From: Actinomycetes bacterium
GTDB lineage: Bacteria > Actinomycetota > Acidimicrobiia > Acidimicrobiales > Ilumatobacteraceae
Direction: 5' to 3'
Assembly (NCBI GenBank): GCA_025358125.1
Contig: JANYKS010000093.1
Span: forward strand, 1 to 64,000
Length of the DNA stretch: 64,000 bases
How positions within the stretch are numbered: the stretch's first letter is position 1; each line of letters begins with the position of its first letter. Below the pieces are notes generated by a model. That model saw nothing but the letters and a program-made list of their open reading frames with translations, was not told where the DNA came from and did no database searches. This document shows, in pieces, positions 46,252 to 55,116 of the stretch. The translations under genes and the position numbers were made by a program.

Positions 46252-46962
46252 ATGGCCGATGATGACATCGTTCTTGCAGACCTGAGCGACGAGGACCTCG
46301 TGGCACAGATGCACGACGACCTGTACGACGGAATGGCGCCCGAGATCCGTGAGGGCACGCACCTGCTGCTCGATCGTGGCTGGGCACCCGATCGGGTGCT
46401 CAACGATGCCTTGGTCGAGGGGATGCGCATCGTCGGCATCGATTTCCGCGACGGCATCTTGTTCGTGCCGGAGGTGCTGCTCGCCGCGAACGCGATGAAG
46501 GGCGGGATGGGGATCCTCCGCCCGCTGTTGGCCGAGACCGGCGCCGAGTCGGTCGGCAAGGTCGTGATCGGGACAGTCAAGGGTGACATCCACGACATCG
46601 GCAAGAATCTCGTCGCGATGATGCTCGAGGGCGCCGGGTTCGAGGTTATCGACCTCGGTATCAACACCAACGCCGAAGAGTTCCTCGCTGCACTCGACGA
46701 GCACAAGCCGGACATCCTCGGGATGTCGGCGCTGTTGACGACGACGATGCCGTACATGAAGGTCGTCATCGACACGCTCAAGGAGCAGGGTCGGAGGTCC
46801 GATCAGATCGTGCTCGTCGGCGGTGCGCCGCTGAACGAAGAGTTCGGCAACGCGATCGGCGCGGATGCGTACTGCCGCGACGCGGCAGTCGCCGCGGAAA
46901 CTGCGAAATCCCTCGTTCAGGCTCGTCGCGCCGCCCTTCGCGCCGACGCGCTCGCTGTCTGA
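46252..46962 (+). CDS. corrinoid (B12-binding) methyl carrier protein, MttC/MtgC type
   Basis: 236 residues, ATG preceded by AAGGAG. N-terminal helical B12-binding cap (about 10-95; LLDRGWAPDRVLNDALVEGM, then FVPEVLLAANAMKGGM) and a C-terminal Rossmann cobalamin domain with GTVKGDIHDIGKNLV; His at about residue 114 is the lower cobalt ligand (DxHxxG), and GMSALLTTTM and VGGAPLNEEF complete the site. It carries the methyl group between the MttB-like methyltransferase and the methyl-THF methyltransferase. First gene of the operon. Confidence 0.95.
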   Translation: MADDDIVLADLSDEDLVAQMHDDLYDGMAPEIREGTHLLLDRGWAPDRVLNDALVEGMRIVGIDFRDGILFVPEVLLAANAMKGGMGILRPLLAETGAESVGKVVIGTVKGDIHDIGKNLVAMMLEGAGFEVIDLGINTNAEEFLAALDEHKPDILGMSALLTTTMPYMKVVIDTLKEQGRRSDQIVLVGGAPLNEEFGNAIGADAYCRDAAVAAETAKSLVQARRAALRADALAV

Positions 46963-46972
46963 GGAGCAGGTC

Positions 46973-47605
46973 TTGTCGACGCCCGACCCGCGGCGCCCGC
47001 TCGTCATTGCGTGCGCGGCACTGACCAATGACCTCCGCGCCGTCTTGACGGCAAGTGGGTTGGATCAGGCGATCGATGTCCATTACCTCCCCGCCAACCT
47101 GCACAACACGCCCGAGCTCATCGTGGCCGCTGTCCGCCCCCACGTCGCCGCAGCCGTCGCAGCCGGTCGTGCCGTGTTCGTGGCCTATGCCGACTGCGGC
47201 ACCGGCGGCCGGCTCGACGCCCTGCTCGCCGAGTTTCCCGGTGTCGGCCGGCTCCCCGGGGCGCACTGCTACGAGTTCTTTGCCGGGTCAGAAGTTTTCG
47301 CCGGCCTCCACGCCGAGGCCCTCGGCACCTTCTACCTCACCGATTTCCTCGCCAAGCACTTCGATGCGCTCGTGTGGAGCGGCCTCGGTCTCGATCGCTC
47401 CCCGCAGTTGCGCGACATGTATTTCGCCAACTACACCCGGCTCGTCCATCTCTCGCAGGCGAACGACGCGGAGACGGCGCGCGTCGCAGCGGTTGCGGCG
47501 GAGCGTCTCGGGCTTGCGTTCGAGCACCGCCACGTCGGCCGCAGTGGCATCGCCGAGCCGATCGTCGAGTGGTCGGTTTCGATCCGAAAGGCCGCGGCGG
47601 CGTAA
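46973..47605 (+). CDS. DUF1638 family protein
   Basis: 210 residues if it starts at the TTG at 46973, which has GAGGAGCAGG just upstream; an ATG at 46865 would overlap the corrinoid gene by about 100 bp. DUF1638 traits: IACAALTNDLRAVL, YLPANLHNTPELIV, AYADCGTGGRLD, and HCYEFFAGSEVF with conserved Cys and His. The Cys/His pattern (CAAL, DCGTGG, HCYEFF) suggests metal or corrinoid handling. Homologues occur with methyltransferase genes in other bacteria. Exact role unknown. The stop overlaps the next start (TAATG). Confidence 0.85.
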   Translation: MSTPDPRRPLVIACAALTNDLRAVLTASGLDQAIDVHYLPANLHNTPELIVAAVRPHVAAAVAAGRAVFVAYADCGTGGRLDALLAEFPGVGRLPGAHCYEFFAGSEVFAGLHAEALGTFYLTDFLAKHFDALVWSGLGLDRSPQLRDMYFANYTRLVHLSQANDAETARVAAVAAERLGLAFEHRHVGRSGIAEPIVEWSVSIRKAAAA

Positions 47606-47955
47606 TGGTGCGCAGAAGCAACAACAATGAACTGGTCATCATCACCTGGCGCGATATCCCGGCCCAGGTCAACGGTGGCACCGGAGTCGACAAGCACCAG
47701 CGGATCCTGCCCCAGCGGTTTCAGGGCGCGATCGATCGGGCCGCGATGAAGGCCGGCAAGAAGAGCGCCGGCGACTACGTGGCCGAGTGGCGACGGTCCA
47801 GCGTGGCTTTGCCCGCCGACTTCGACGCCGACTTCGAGGCAGCCGTGCTCGCCGAGGCAACACGTCTCGAAACCGAATTCCCGGTCGCCCGGCTCAAGCT
47901 GTGGGTGGAGACTGGCGGCTGGAATCCCGATCGACCACATGAGGAACGAATCTGA
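47605..47955 (+). CDS. Virulence_fact (PF13769)-type small protein
   Basis: 116 residues, ATG overlapping the DUF1638 stop. ELVIITWRDIPAQVNGG, then KHQRILPQRFQGAIDRAAM and YVAEWRRSS are typical of this family, whose name comes from an old genetic screen and says nothing about function. Homologues sit next to corrinoid methyltransferases, so a role in that system, perhaps as subunit or chaperone, is likely. It ends 2 bp before the methyl-THF methyltransferase gene. Confidence 0.82.
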   Translation: MVRRSNNNELVIITWRDIPAQVNGGTGVDKHQRILPQRFQGAIDRAAMKAGKKSAGDYVAEWRRSSVALPADFDADFEAAVLAEATRLETEFPVARLKLWVETGGWNPDRPHEERI

Positions 47956-47957
47956 CC

Positions 47958-48881
47958 ATGACCGACACAATCCTGAGTTCTGCCACCAAAGAGGTCGTCA
48001 TCGGTTGGGGCCGCCCGTTCGTGATGATCGGCGAGAAGATCAACCCCACCGGGCGCAAGTTGCTGGCCGAGGAGATGAAGGCGGGCAACTACTCCCGCGT
48101 CGAGAAGGACGCGTTGGCGCAAGTTGCCGCTGGCGCGCAGATGCTCGACGTGAACGCTGGCATCCCGCTCGCCGACGAGCCGGCGATGCTCGCCCGTGCG
48201 ATCCAATTGGTCCAGTCGATCACCGATGTCCCTCTGTCGATCGACTCCTCGATCATCGCCGCGCTCGAAGCCGGCCTCGCCGTCTACAAGGGCAAGCCGC
48301 TGGTCAACTCCGTCACCGGCGAGGAGGAGGTGCTCGAGCGGGTGCTGCCGCTGATCAAGAAGTACGGGGCAGCAGTCGTCGCGATCTCCAACGACGAGAC
48401 CGGGATCTCCGAGGATCCCGACGTCCGGTTCGAGGTCGCCAAGCGCATCGTCAATCGGGCCGCCGACTTCGGGATCCTGTCGAGCGACGTCGTGGTCGAC
48501 CCGCTCGTGATGCCGATCGGCGCGATGGCCACGGCCGGGCGGCAGGTTTTCGCGCTCGTTCGCCGCCTCCACGAGGAATTGCATGTCAACACGACCTGCG
48601 GCGCATCGAACATCAGCTTCGGTCTGCCGAATCGTCACGTCATCAGTGGCACGTTCCTCGCGATGGCGATGAGCCACGGGATGACCTCGGCCATCACCAA
48701 CCCGATGCACAGCGACGTCAAGAACGCGGTCATGGCAGCCAACGTGCTGTGCTCGGCCGACCCGCACTGCGCCTCCTGGATCCAGATCAACCGCGATCCC
48801 GGCAATGTGCAAGAGGGCGAAGCGTCAGGCCGCCGCGGTGGGCGCCGCGCTCGCGTCGGCTTCGGCCAAGCTCCGGCCTGA
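47958..48881 (+). CDS. methyltetrahydrofolate:corrinoid methyltransferase (pterin-binding)
   Basis: 307 residues. A pterin-binding barrel as in AcsE/MtgA/MetH: VMIGEKINPTGRK, AQMLDVNAGIPLAD, LSIDSSIIAALEAGL, VNSVTGEEE and VAISNDETG, with the Asn and Asp residues that hold the pterin. It transfers the methyl group from the corrinoid protein to tetrahydrofolate, or back. The last 25 residues are basic and unconserved. Next gene starts 12 bp on. Confidence 0.94.
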   Translation: MTDTILSSATKEVVIGWGRPFVMIGEKINPTGRKLLAEEMKAGNYSRVEKDALAQVAAGAQMLDVNAGIPLADEPAMLARAIQLVQSITDVPLSIDSSIIAALEAGLAVYKGKPLVNSVTGEEEVLERVLPLIKKYGAAVVAISNDETGISEDPDVRFEVAKRIVNRAADFGILSSDVVVDPLVMPIGAMATAGRQVFALVRRLHEELHVNTTCGASNISFGLPNRHVISGTFLAMAMSHGMTSAITNPMHSDVKNAVMAANVLCSADPHCASWIQINRDPGNVQEGEASGRRGGRRARVGFGQAPA

Positions 48882-48892
48882 CGGGATCGCCC

Positions 48893-50881
48893 ATGCCAAC
48901 AGTGGTCTTCACACCATCGGGTCGACGGGGAGAGGTCGAGGCCGGCTGCACCGTGCTCGACGCGGCCCGCCGGCTCGGCGCCGATCTCGATTCGGTATGT
49001 GGTGGCCGTGGAATCTGCGGGCGGTGCCAGGTCGTGCCGACGTTCGGCCAGTTCGCCAAGCATGCGATCAACAGCGATCCGGATCACCTCTCGCCGAGCG
49101 GGTCGACCGAAGAGGCCTATCACGGCCGCCGCCCGCTGGAGGTCGGCGGGCGTCTCGGCTGTGCGGCGCGGATCACCGGCGACGTGCTGATCGACGTCCC
49201 GCCGGCGAGCCAGATGCACCGGCCGGTCATCCGCAAAAGCGTCGACCTCACCGGCTTGGTCATCGATCCGATCGTGCACCCGTACTATGTCGATGTCGTC
49301 GCCAACGACCTCGGCGGCGATCGCAGCGATCTGCGCCTGCTGACCGACGCGCTCAGCGAGCAGTGGGGCCTGCCGACCCTCGCGATCAGCCACGCCGCGC
49401 TGCGCCGGCTCCAGCCGGCGCTGAACCACACGGGTCGCGATGTCACCGTTGCCGTCCACGACAACAGCCTGATCACCGGCGTGTGGCCGGGATTCTTCGA
49501 CGAGCTCTACGGCGTCGCGATCGACGTCGGCTCGACAACGGTGGCCGGCCACCTGTGCGACATCGCGAGCGGCGAGGTGCTCGCGTCGGCCGGTCTGATG
49601 AATCCGCAGATCCGCTTCGGCGAGGATCTGATGAGCCGCGTGTCGTATGTGATGATGAACCCGGGCGGCGAGGCCGAGCTCACGGCCGCGATCCGCGGTG
49701 CGCTCAACGACGTCATCCTCGAGCTGTGCGAGCAGGCGTCGGTCAAGATGAGTGAGATCTCCGACATCGTGCTCGTCGGCAATCCGATCATGCATCACCT
49801 GATCCTCGGGATCGACCCGACGCCACTCGGTGGCGCGCCGTTCCCGCTGGCCACCGATCTCGCCGTCGATGGCTTCGCGACCGACATCGGCGTCGCCTGC
49901 CCGCTCGCAACGCTGCACATCCTTCCGTGCATCGCCGGCCACGTCGGTGCGGACACGGCCGGGGCAGTGCTCGCCGTTGGTCCCCACCGCGGTGACGAGA
50001 TGGTGCTGTTGATCGATGTCGGCACCAACGCTGAACTCGTGCTCGGCAACCGTCACGGTCTCGCCGCAGCATCGAGCCCGACCGGGCCGGCGTTCGAGGG
50101 CGCGCAGATCTCGTGCGGCCAGCGCGCCACCGCCGGCGCGATCGAACGGGTGCGGATCGACAAGGACACGCTCGAGCCGCGGATCAAGGTCGTCGGCTCG
50201 GACATCTGGAGCGACGAGCCGGGCTTCGCCGATGCGCTGCCGGAGGTCGGCATCACCGGTATCTGCGGCAGTGGCATCATCGAGGTCCTGGCCGAGCTGT
50301 TCCTCGCCGGGGTGATCGATTCCGATGGCACGATCAACGGCGAGACGGCACATCGTACGCCTCGCGTGGTCCCTGACGGGCGGACGTTCGCCTACGTGCT
50401 CCAGTACGGAACGCCCGAGCTGAGAATCACCCAGAACGACGTACGCGGAATCCAACTCGCGAAAGGCGCGCTCTACGCCGGGGCGCGTTTGTTGATGGAC
50501 CGGGCCGGGCTCGAAACAGTCGACTCCGTCAAGCTCGCGGGAGCGTTCGGAAGCCACATCGATCCGGTCTACGCGCTGGTGCTCGGGATGATCCCCGATT
50601 GCGACCCGGCCAAGGTCGTATCCGTCGGCAACGCCGCCGGCTCGGGTGCGGTTCGAGCGCTGCTGTCCAAGCACGACCGCGACGAGATCATCGCCGTCGC
50701 GCGCACCATCACCAAGGTCGAGACGGCGATCGAGCCCCGCTTCCAGGAGCATTTCGTGCAAGCCATGGGCCTGCCGCACAGCACCGATCCGTACGCCCGA
50801 CTCGGCGCGGTGGTGACGCTGCCGGCCAGGAGCGAAACATCCGGAGCCGGGCGCACGCGTCGTCGGGCGCGCACGGCGTGA
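48893..50881 (+). CDS. reductive activator of corrinoid protein (ferredoxin + ASKHA, RACE/RamA-like)
   Basis: 662 residues, ATG at 48893. An N-terminal [2Fe-2S] domain (VCGGRGICGRCQVVP, Cys at about 36, 42, 45, and GGRLGCAAR) precedes a linker and an ASKHA ATPase domain: YGVAIDVGSTTVAGHLCD, LLIDVGTNAELVLG and GGGAFG-like KLAGAFGSHID. Such DUF4445 proteins use ATP to re-reduce Co(II) corrinoids that were accidentally oxidised to Co(I). This repair matters especially in an aerobe. The same phase is open further upstream, but that part belongs to another gene. 19 bp before mttB. Confidence 0.94.
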   Translation: MPTVVFTPSGRRGEVEAGCTVLDAARRLGADLDSVCGGRGICGRCQVVPTFGQFAKHAINSDPDHLSPSGSTEEAYHGRRPLEVGGRLGCAARITGDVLIDVPPASQMHRPVIRKSVDLTGLVIDPIVHPYYVDVVANDLGGDRSDLRLLTDALSEQWGLPTLAISHAALRRLQPALNHTGRDVTVAVHDNSLITGVWPGFFDELYGVAIDVGSTTVAGHLCDIASGEVLASAGLMNPQIRFGEDLMSRVSYVMMNPGGEAELTAAIRGALNDVILELCEQASVKMSEISDIVLVGNPIMHHLILGIDPTPLGGAPFPLATDLAVDGFATDIGVACPLATLHILPCIAGHVGADTAGAVLAVGPHRGDEMVLLIDVGTNAELVLGNRHGLAAASSPTGPAFEGAQISCGQRATAGAIERVRIDKDTLEPRIKVVGSDIWSDEPGFADALPEVGITGICGSGIIEVLAELFLAGVIDSDGTINGETAHRTPRVVPDGRTFAYVLQYGTPELRITQNDVRGIQLAKGALYAGARLLMDRAGLETVDSVKLAGAFGSHIDPVYALVLGMIPDCDPAKVVSVGNAAGSGAVRALLSKHDRDEIIAVARTITKVETAIEPRFQEHFVQAMGLPHSTDPYARLGAVVTLPARSETSGAGRTRRRARTA

Positions 50882-50900
50882 ACGACATCCAAGGGGAGAC

Positions 50901-52481
50901 ATGACCGAGGCGACAGATATCACCGCGACCGCATCAGCTGAGGTCCCCAGCACCGGACGGGGCCGCTCCGGCGGTGGGCGCGCCAATCGCCAGGCCGCCC
51001 GGCTGCTGAGCCACACCGAGGCCGTTCCGTTCCTGACTCGCACGCTCGCGCCGCTCGAGGTACTGAGCGAGGAGGGCATCGCGCTGATCGAGGACAACGC
51101 CGACTCGATCCTCGAGCGGGTCGGGATCTGGGTCCGCGGCTACCCCCGTGCCATCGAATTGTTCGTCGCTGCTGGCGCCGAGGCGGACGGCGAGCGGGTC
51201 CGGTTCCCGCACGGACTGTGTCGCAGCATCGTGCAGGCAACGGCGCCGCGCCAGTACACCCAGCATGGCCGCAACCCACTCCGCAACGTCGAGATCGGGG
51301 GGATGAACACGGTGTTCGCCCCCAACTACGGCTCGCCGTTCGTGCGCGATCTGGACAATGGCCGCCGCTACGCAACGCTCGCCGACTTCCAGAACTTCGT
51401 CAAGCTGGCGTACTCGTCGCCGTACCTGCACCATTCCGGTGGCACGGTGTGCGAGCCGGTCGACATCCCGGTCAACAAGCGCCACCTCGACATGGTGTAC
51501 TCGCACCTCAAGTACAGCGACAAGCCGTTCATGGGTTCGGTGACGGCCAAGAGCCGCGCCCAAGACAGTGTCGACCTCGCCCGGATCGGCTTCGGCGGCG
51601 ACCTCGCCGATCGCACCGTCATGACGAGCCTGATCAACGCGTCGTCGCCACTCGTGTGGGACGAGACGATGCTCGGCTCGGCCGATGTCTACGCTTCGAA
51701 CAATCAGGCCTGCATCTTCACGCCGTTCATCCTCGCCGGCGCGATGGCGCCGGTCACCACCGCCGGCGTCGCCGCGCAGAGCCTCGCCGAGGCCCTCGCC
51801 GGCATGGCTTTCGCCCAACTCGTTCGCCCCGGTGCTCCGGTGATCCTCGGCTCGTTCGCGTCGTCGATGTCGATGCAGACCGGCGCACCGACGTTCGGCA
51901 CCCCCGAGCCGTCACTCGTGCTCTACGTGATGGCCCATCTCGCCCGCCGGCTCGGCGTGCCCTTCCGCTCCGGCGGTTCGCTCAGCGCCTCCAAGGTCGC
52001 CGACGCGCAGGCCGCATACGAATCGGCGAACACGATGCAGGCAACGATTCTCGGCGGTGTCAACTTCGTCCTCCACGCAGCCGGGTGGCTCGAAGGCGGG
52101 CTGTCGATCGGCTACGAGAAATTCGTCCTCGACTGCGATCAGCTCGGCATGATGCACACCTTCGTCAAAGGGGTCGACATGTCCGAGAACGGCCAAGCGC
52201 TCGAGTCGATCTGCGAGCAGGAGCCGGGGATGCACTTCCTCGGCACGGCGCACACGCTCGCGAATTTCGAGACGGCGTTCTACCGCTCGAATACCGCCGA
52301 CAACAGCAGCTACGAGCAATGGCTGGAGGAGGGCAGCCTCGACGCCAACCAGCGCGCCAACAAGGTCTGGAAGAAGGCGCTCACCGACTACGACGCACCG
52401 CTACTCGACGAAGCGGTCGACGAAGAGATGCAAGACTTCATCATCCGCCGCAAGACCGAGATGCCGGACGAGATCGGCTGA
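50901..52481 (+). CDS. MttB-family (non-pyrrolysine) methyltransferase, likely glycine betaine:corrinoid
   Basis: 526 residues, SD GGGGAGAC before the ATG. N-terminal helices, then the TIM-barrel of the trimethylamine methyltransferase family: MNTVFAPNYGSPFVRDL, HHSGGTVCEP, KPFMGSVTAKSRAQD, GAMAPVTTAGVAAQSLAEAL and GSFASSMSMQTGAPTFGTPE. No in-frame TAG exists, so it is the pyrrolysine-free type, whose characterised members (MtgB) demethylate glycine betaine. Proline betaine or carnitine cannot be excluded. The downstream dimethylglycine-dehydrogenase-like gene supports glycine betaine. Confidence 0.93.
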   Translation: MTEATDITATASAEVPSTGRGRSGGGRANRQAARLLSHTEAVPFLTRTLAPLEVLSEEGIALIEDNADSILERVGIWVRGYPRAIELFVAAGAEADGERVRFPHGLCRSIVQATAPRQYTQHGRNPLRNVEIGGMNTVFAPNYGSPFVRDLDNGRRYATLADFQNFVKLAYSSPYLHHSGGTVCEPVDIPVNKRHLDMVYSHLKYSDKPFMGSVTAKSRAQDSVDLARIGFGGDLADRTVMTSLINASSPLVWDETMLGSADVYASNNQACIFTPFILAGAMAPVTTAGVAAQSLAEALAGMAFAQLVRPGAPVILGSFASSMSMQTGAPTFGTPEPSLVLYVMAHLARRLGVPFRSGGSLSASKVADAQAAYESANTMQATILGGVNFVLHAAGWLEGGLSIGYEKFVLDCDQLGMMHTFVKGVDMSENGQALESICEQEPGMHFLGTAHTLANFETAFYRSNTADNSSYEQWLEEGSLDANQRANKVWKKALTDYDAPLLDEAVDEEMQDFIIRRKTEMPDEIG

Positions 52482-52599
52482 TCCCGATCGATTTCGGCGG
52501 TCATCGACGGTTGGCTATAGTTCCCGCTCTGCGGAATATTCCCGTAGAACGGTTCCAAGATTGCGCCGGGCTCGGCGCCCCACGAGAGGATTTGTCCCA

Positions 52600-55110
52600 G
52601 TGAGCAACGACTTCCCAACCTCTGCGAGCGTCGTCGTCATCGGCGCCGGCATCGTCGGCAACGGCGTCGTCGGTCACCTGGCCGAACTCGGGTGGCGCAA
52701 CATCGTCCAGATCGACAAGGGGCCGCTACCCAACCCAGGCGGCTCGACCGGTCATGCGTCGAACTTCATCTTCCCGGTCGATCACAACCGTGAAATGGCG
52801 GCCCTGAACCTCGACAGTCAGCGTCAGTACATCGAGATGGGCGTCAACACCGAGTGCGGCGGGATCGAGGTCGCCCGGACGCCGGAACGGCTCGAAGAGT
52901 TCCGACGGCGGATGGTGTCGGCCAAGAACTGGGGCATCGATGCCCGACTCGTCACGCCGGCGGAGATCAAGGAGATGGTTCCGTTCATCAATGACGAGAT
53001 TCTCCTCGGCGGTTTCTACACGCCATCGGTTTCTGTCGTCGACAGCCTCCGCGCCGGCACCATCTTCCGTGAGCGTGCTCAGGCCCTGAACGCGTTGGAG
53101 ACGTTCGCCAACGTCGAGGTGCTCGACATCGAAACGGTCGATGGCCGGGTCACGGCCGTCGTCACCGATCGCGGCCGGATCGAGGCCGACCACGTCGTCA
53201 TCTGCGTCGGCGTGTGGGCGCCCCGTCTCGCCGCGATGGCCGGGACCGAGATCCCGCTCACCCCGGCGGTTCACCAGATGATCGACGTCGGGCCGATCCC
53301 GGTGCTGGAGGAGACGGGCAAGGAGCTCGGCTTCCCGATCGTGCGCGACATGGACACGTTCTGCTACGAGCGCCAGAGCTCGGGCTCGATGGAAGTCGGT
53401 TCGTACGCCCACCGCCCGATCTTCATCACGGCCGACGACATCCCATCGATCAAGGAATCGCGCCTCTCGCCGACCGAGTTGCCGATCACGATGGAGGACT
53501 TCGATCCGCAGCTCGAGCAGGCCCTCGAACTGATGCCCGACATCCTCGCCACGGCCGAGATCAAGTATGCGATCAACGGTCTGCTCTCGCTCACGCCCGA
53601 CGGCTTCCCGCTGATCGGCGAGACTCCTGATGTCAAGGGCCTGTGGGCGGCGTGCGCGATCTGGATCAAGGAGGGTCCCGGCGCGGCGCGGATGTTGGCC
53701 GAGTGGATGACTCACGGTCAGCCGGAGGTGGATCCGCACCAGAGCGACATCGCCCGTTTCTACAAGTTCGCCCGCAACGATCACCACGTGCGTGCCCGTT
53801 GCGCCGAGCATTTCAACAAGACCTACGGCATCGTGCACCCGCGTGAGCAGTGGGCGTCTGAGCGCGACGTACGCACCGCGCCGTACCACGACCGCACCGA
53901 GGCCCTCGGCGCGGTCTACTTCCTGGCCGGCGGGATGGAGCGTCCGCACTGGTACGAATCCAACGCTGCGCTCGTGGAGAAGTACGGAGTCGTCGACCGT
54001 CCCCACGAATGGGACCGCCGGTGGTGGTCGCCGATTATCAACGCCGAGCACCTCGCGCTCAAGGAGAGCGTCGGTATGGTCGATCTCGCTCCGTTCGTCG
54101 TGTTCGAGTTCGACGGTCCAGGTACGAAGGATTACCTCCAGGGTCTGACCGTCAACAACGTGGATGTCGCCGTCGGTAAGAGCGTCTACACGCCACTGCT
54201 CGACGTCAACGGCGGCTTCCGCTCCGACCTGACCATGCTGCGCATCGCCGAGAACACCTACCGCGTCATGACGGGCGCGTTCGACGGGCCCCGCGATGCG
54301 TTCTGGTTCCGCAAGCACCTGCCAGAGGACGGCTCGGTTCACTTCTGTGATCTCACGTCGTCGTACGTGACGATCGGTCTGTGGGGCCCGAACGCCCGCA
54401 ACGTGATGTCGAAGCTGACGACCTCGGATGTGTCAAACGAGGCGTTTGCCTATGGCACGACCCAGGAAGTGCTGTTCGACTCGATCCCGGTGCGCCTGTT
54501 CCGTATTTCGTATGTGGGTGAGCTCGGCTGGGAGATCTACGCCCAGACGGAGCACGCCCGTGCGGTATGGGACAAGATTGCGGCAGCCGGTCAGGAATTC
54601 GCCATCGTGCCCGTCGGCGCCGGCGTGTACGGCACCACCGGCCGGTTGGAGAAGGGCTATCGCCTGATGGGCTCCGAGCTCGATGGCGAATACACCGTTG
54701 TCGAGGCCGGCCTGCACCGCCCGAAGGTGAAGTCGGCCGACTTCCTCGGCAAGGCCGCCTACCTCAAGCATCGCGACGAGGAGCCGGCAGCAATCCTGTG
54801 CACCCTCACCGTCGAGGATCACATGTCCGAACGCGACGCCATCTTGCGTTACATGGTCGGTGGCGAGACCATCACCACGCCCGACGGCAACCGCATCGTC
54901 GACTCAAAGGGCCGCGTCTCGGTCGTCACGACAGCGGGCGCTGGCCCGTCGGTCGGCAAGTTCCTCCTGTTCGCGTACCTGCCACCGCAGCACGCTGTGG
55001 TCGGCAACGAGCTGCAGGTGTATTACATGGACGAGTTCTTCCCGGTCAAGGTTGCCGTCGCCGGGTCGACCCCGCTGTTCGATCCGACCGACGCGCGGAT
55101 GAAGGGCTGA
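52600..55110 (+). CDS. dimethylglycine dehydrogenase family protein (FAD + GCV_T)
   Basis: 836 residues from the GTG at 52600, with GAGAGGA about 10 bp upstream. N-terminal VVVIGAGIVGNGVVGHL and GSTGHASNFIFPVDH, with the His that would carry covalent FAD; an FAO_M-like linker; then a GCV_T aminomethyltransferase domain from about residue 440 (YTPLLDVNGGFRSDLTML, YVGELGWEIYAQT). It should demethylate dimethylglycine, the product of the methyltransferase coded upstream, and form methylene-THF. About 118 bp separate it from mttB; no own promoter is clear. EtfB/EtfA follow as electron acceptors. Confidence 0.92.
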   Translation: MSNDFPTSASVVVIGAGIVGNGVVGHLAELGWRNIVQIDKGPLPNPGGSTGHASNFIFPVDHNREMAALNLDSQRQYIEMGVNTECGGIEVARTPERLEEFRRRMVSAKNWGIDARLVTPAEIKEMVPFINDEILLGGFYTPSVSVVDSLRAGTIFRERAQALNALETFANVEVLDIETVDGRVTAVVTDRGRIEADHVVICVGVWAPRLAAMAGTEIPLTPAVHQMIDVGPIPVLEETGKELGFPIVRDMDTFCYERQSSGSMEVGSYAHRPIFITADDIPSIKESRLSPTELPITMEDFDPQLEQALELMPDILATAEIKYAINGLLSLTPDGFPLIGETPDVKGLWAACAIWIKEGPGAARMLAEWMTHGQPEVDPHQSDIARFYKFARNDHHVRARCAEHFNKTYGIVHPREQWASERDVRTAPYHDRTEALGAVYFLAGGMERPHWYESNAALVEKYGVVDRPHEWDRRWWSPIINAEHLALKESVGMVDLAPFVVFEFDGPGTKDYLQGLTVNNVDVAVGKSVYTPLLDVNGGFRSDLTMLRIAENTYRVMTGAFDGPRDAFWFRKHLPEDGSVHFCDLTSSYVTIGLWGPNARNVMSKLTTSDVSNEAFAYGTTQEVLFDSIPVRLFRISYVGELGWEIYAQTEHARAVWDKIAAAGQEFAIVPVGAGVYGTTGRLEKGYRLMGSELDGEYTVVEAGLHRPKVKSADFLGKAAYLKHRDEEPAAILCTLTVEDHMSERDAILRYMVGGETITTPDGNRIVDSKGRVSVVTTAGAGPSVGKFLLFAYLPPQHAVVGNELQVYYMDEFFPVKVAVAGSTPLFDPTDARMKG

Positions 55111-55116
55111 CCCATC

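Noticed and set aside
47939-48892. Extended N-terminus of the reductive activator.
   Set aside because: That phase overlaps the whole pterin-binding methyltransferase gene; the activator's ferredoxin domain begins at the ATG at 48893.
50901-52481. Pyrrolysine (amber) codon in the MttB-family gene.
   Set aside because: The 526-codon frame has no in-frame TAG; it is the non-pyrrolysine type.
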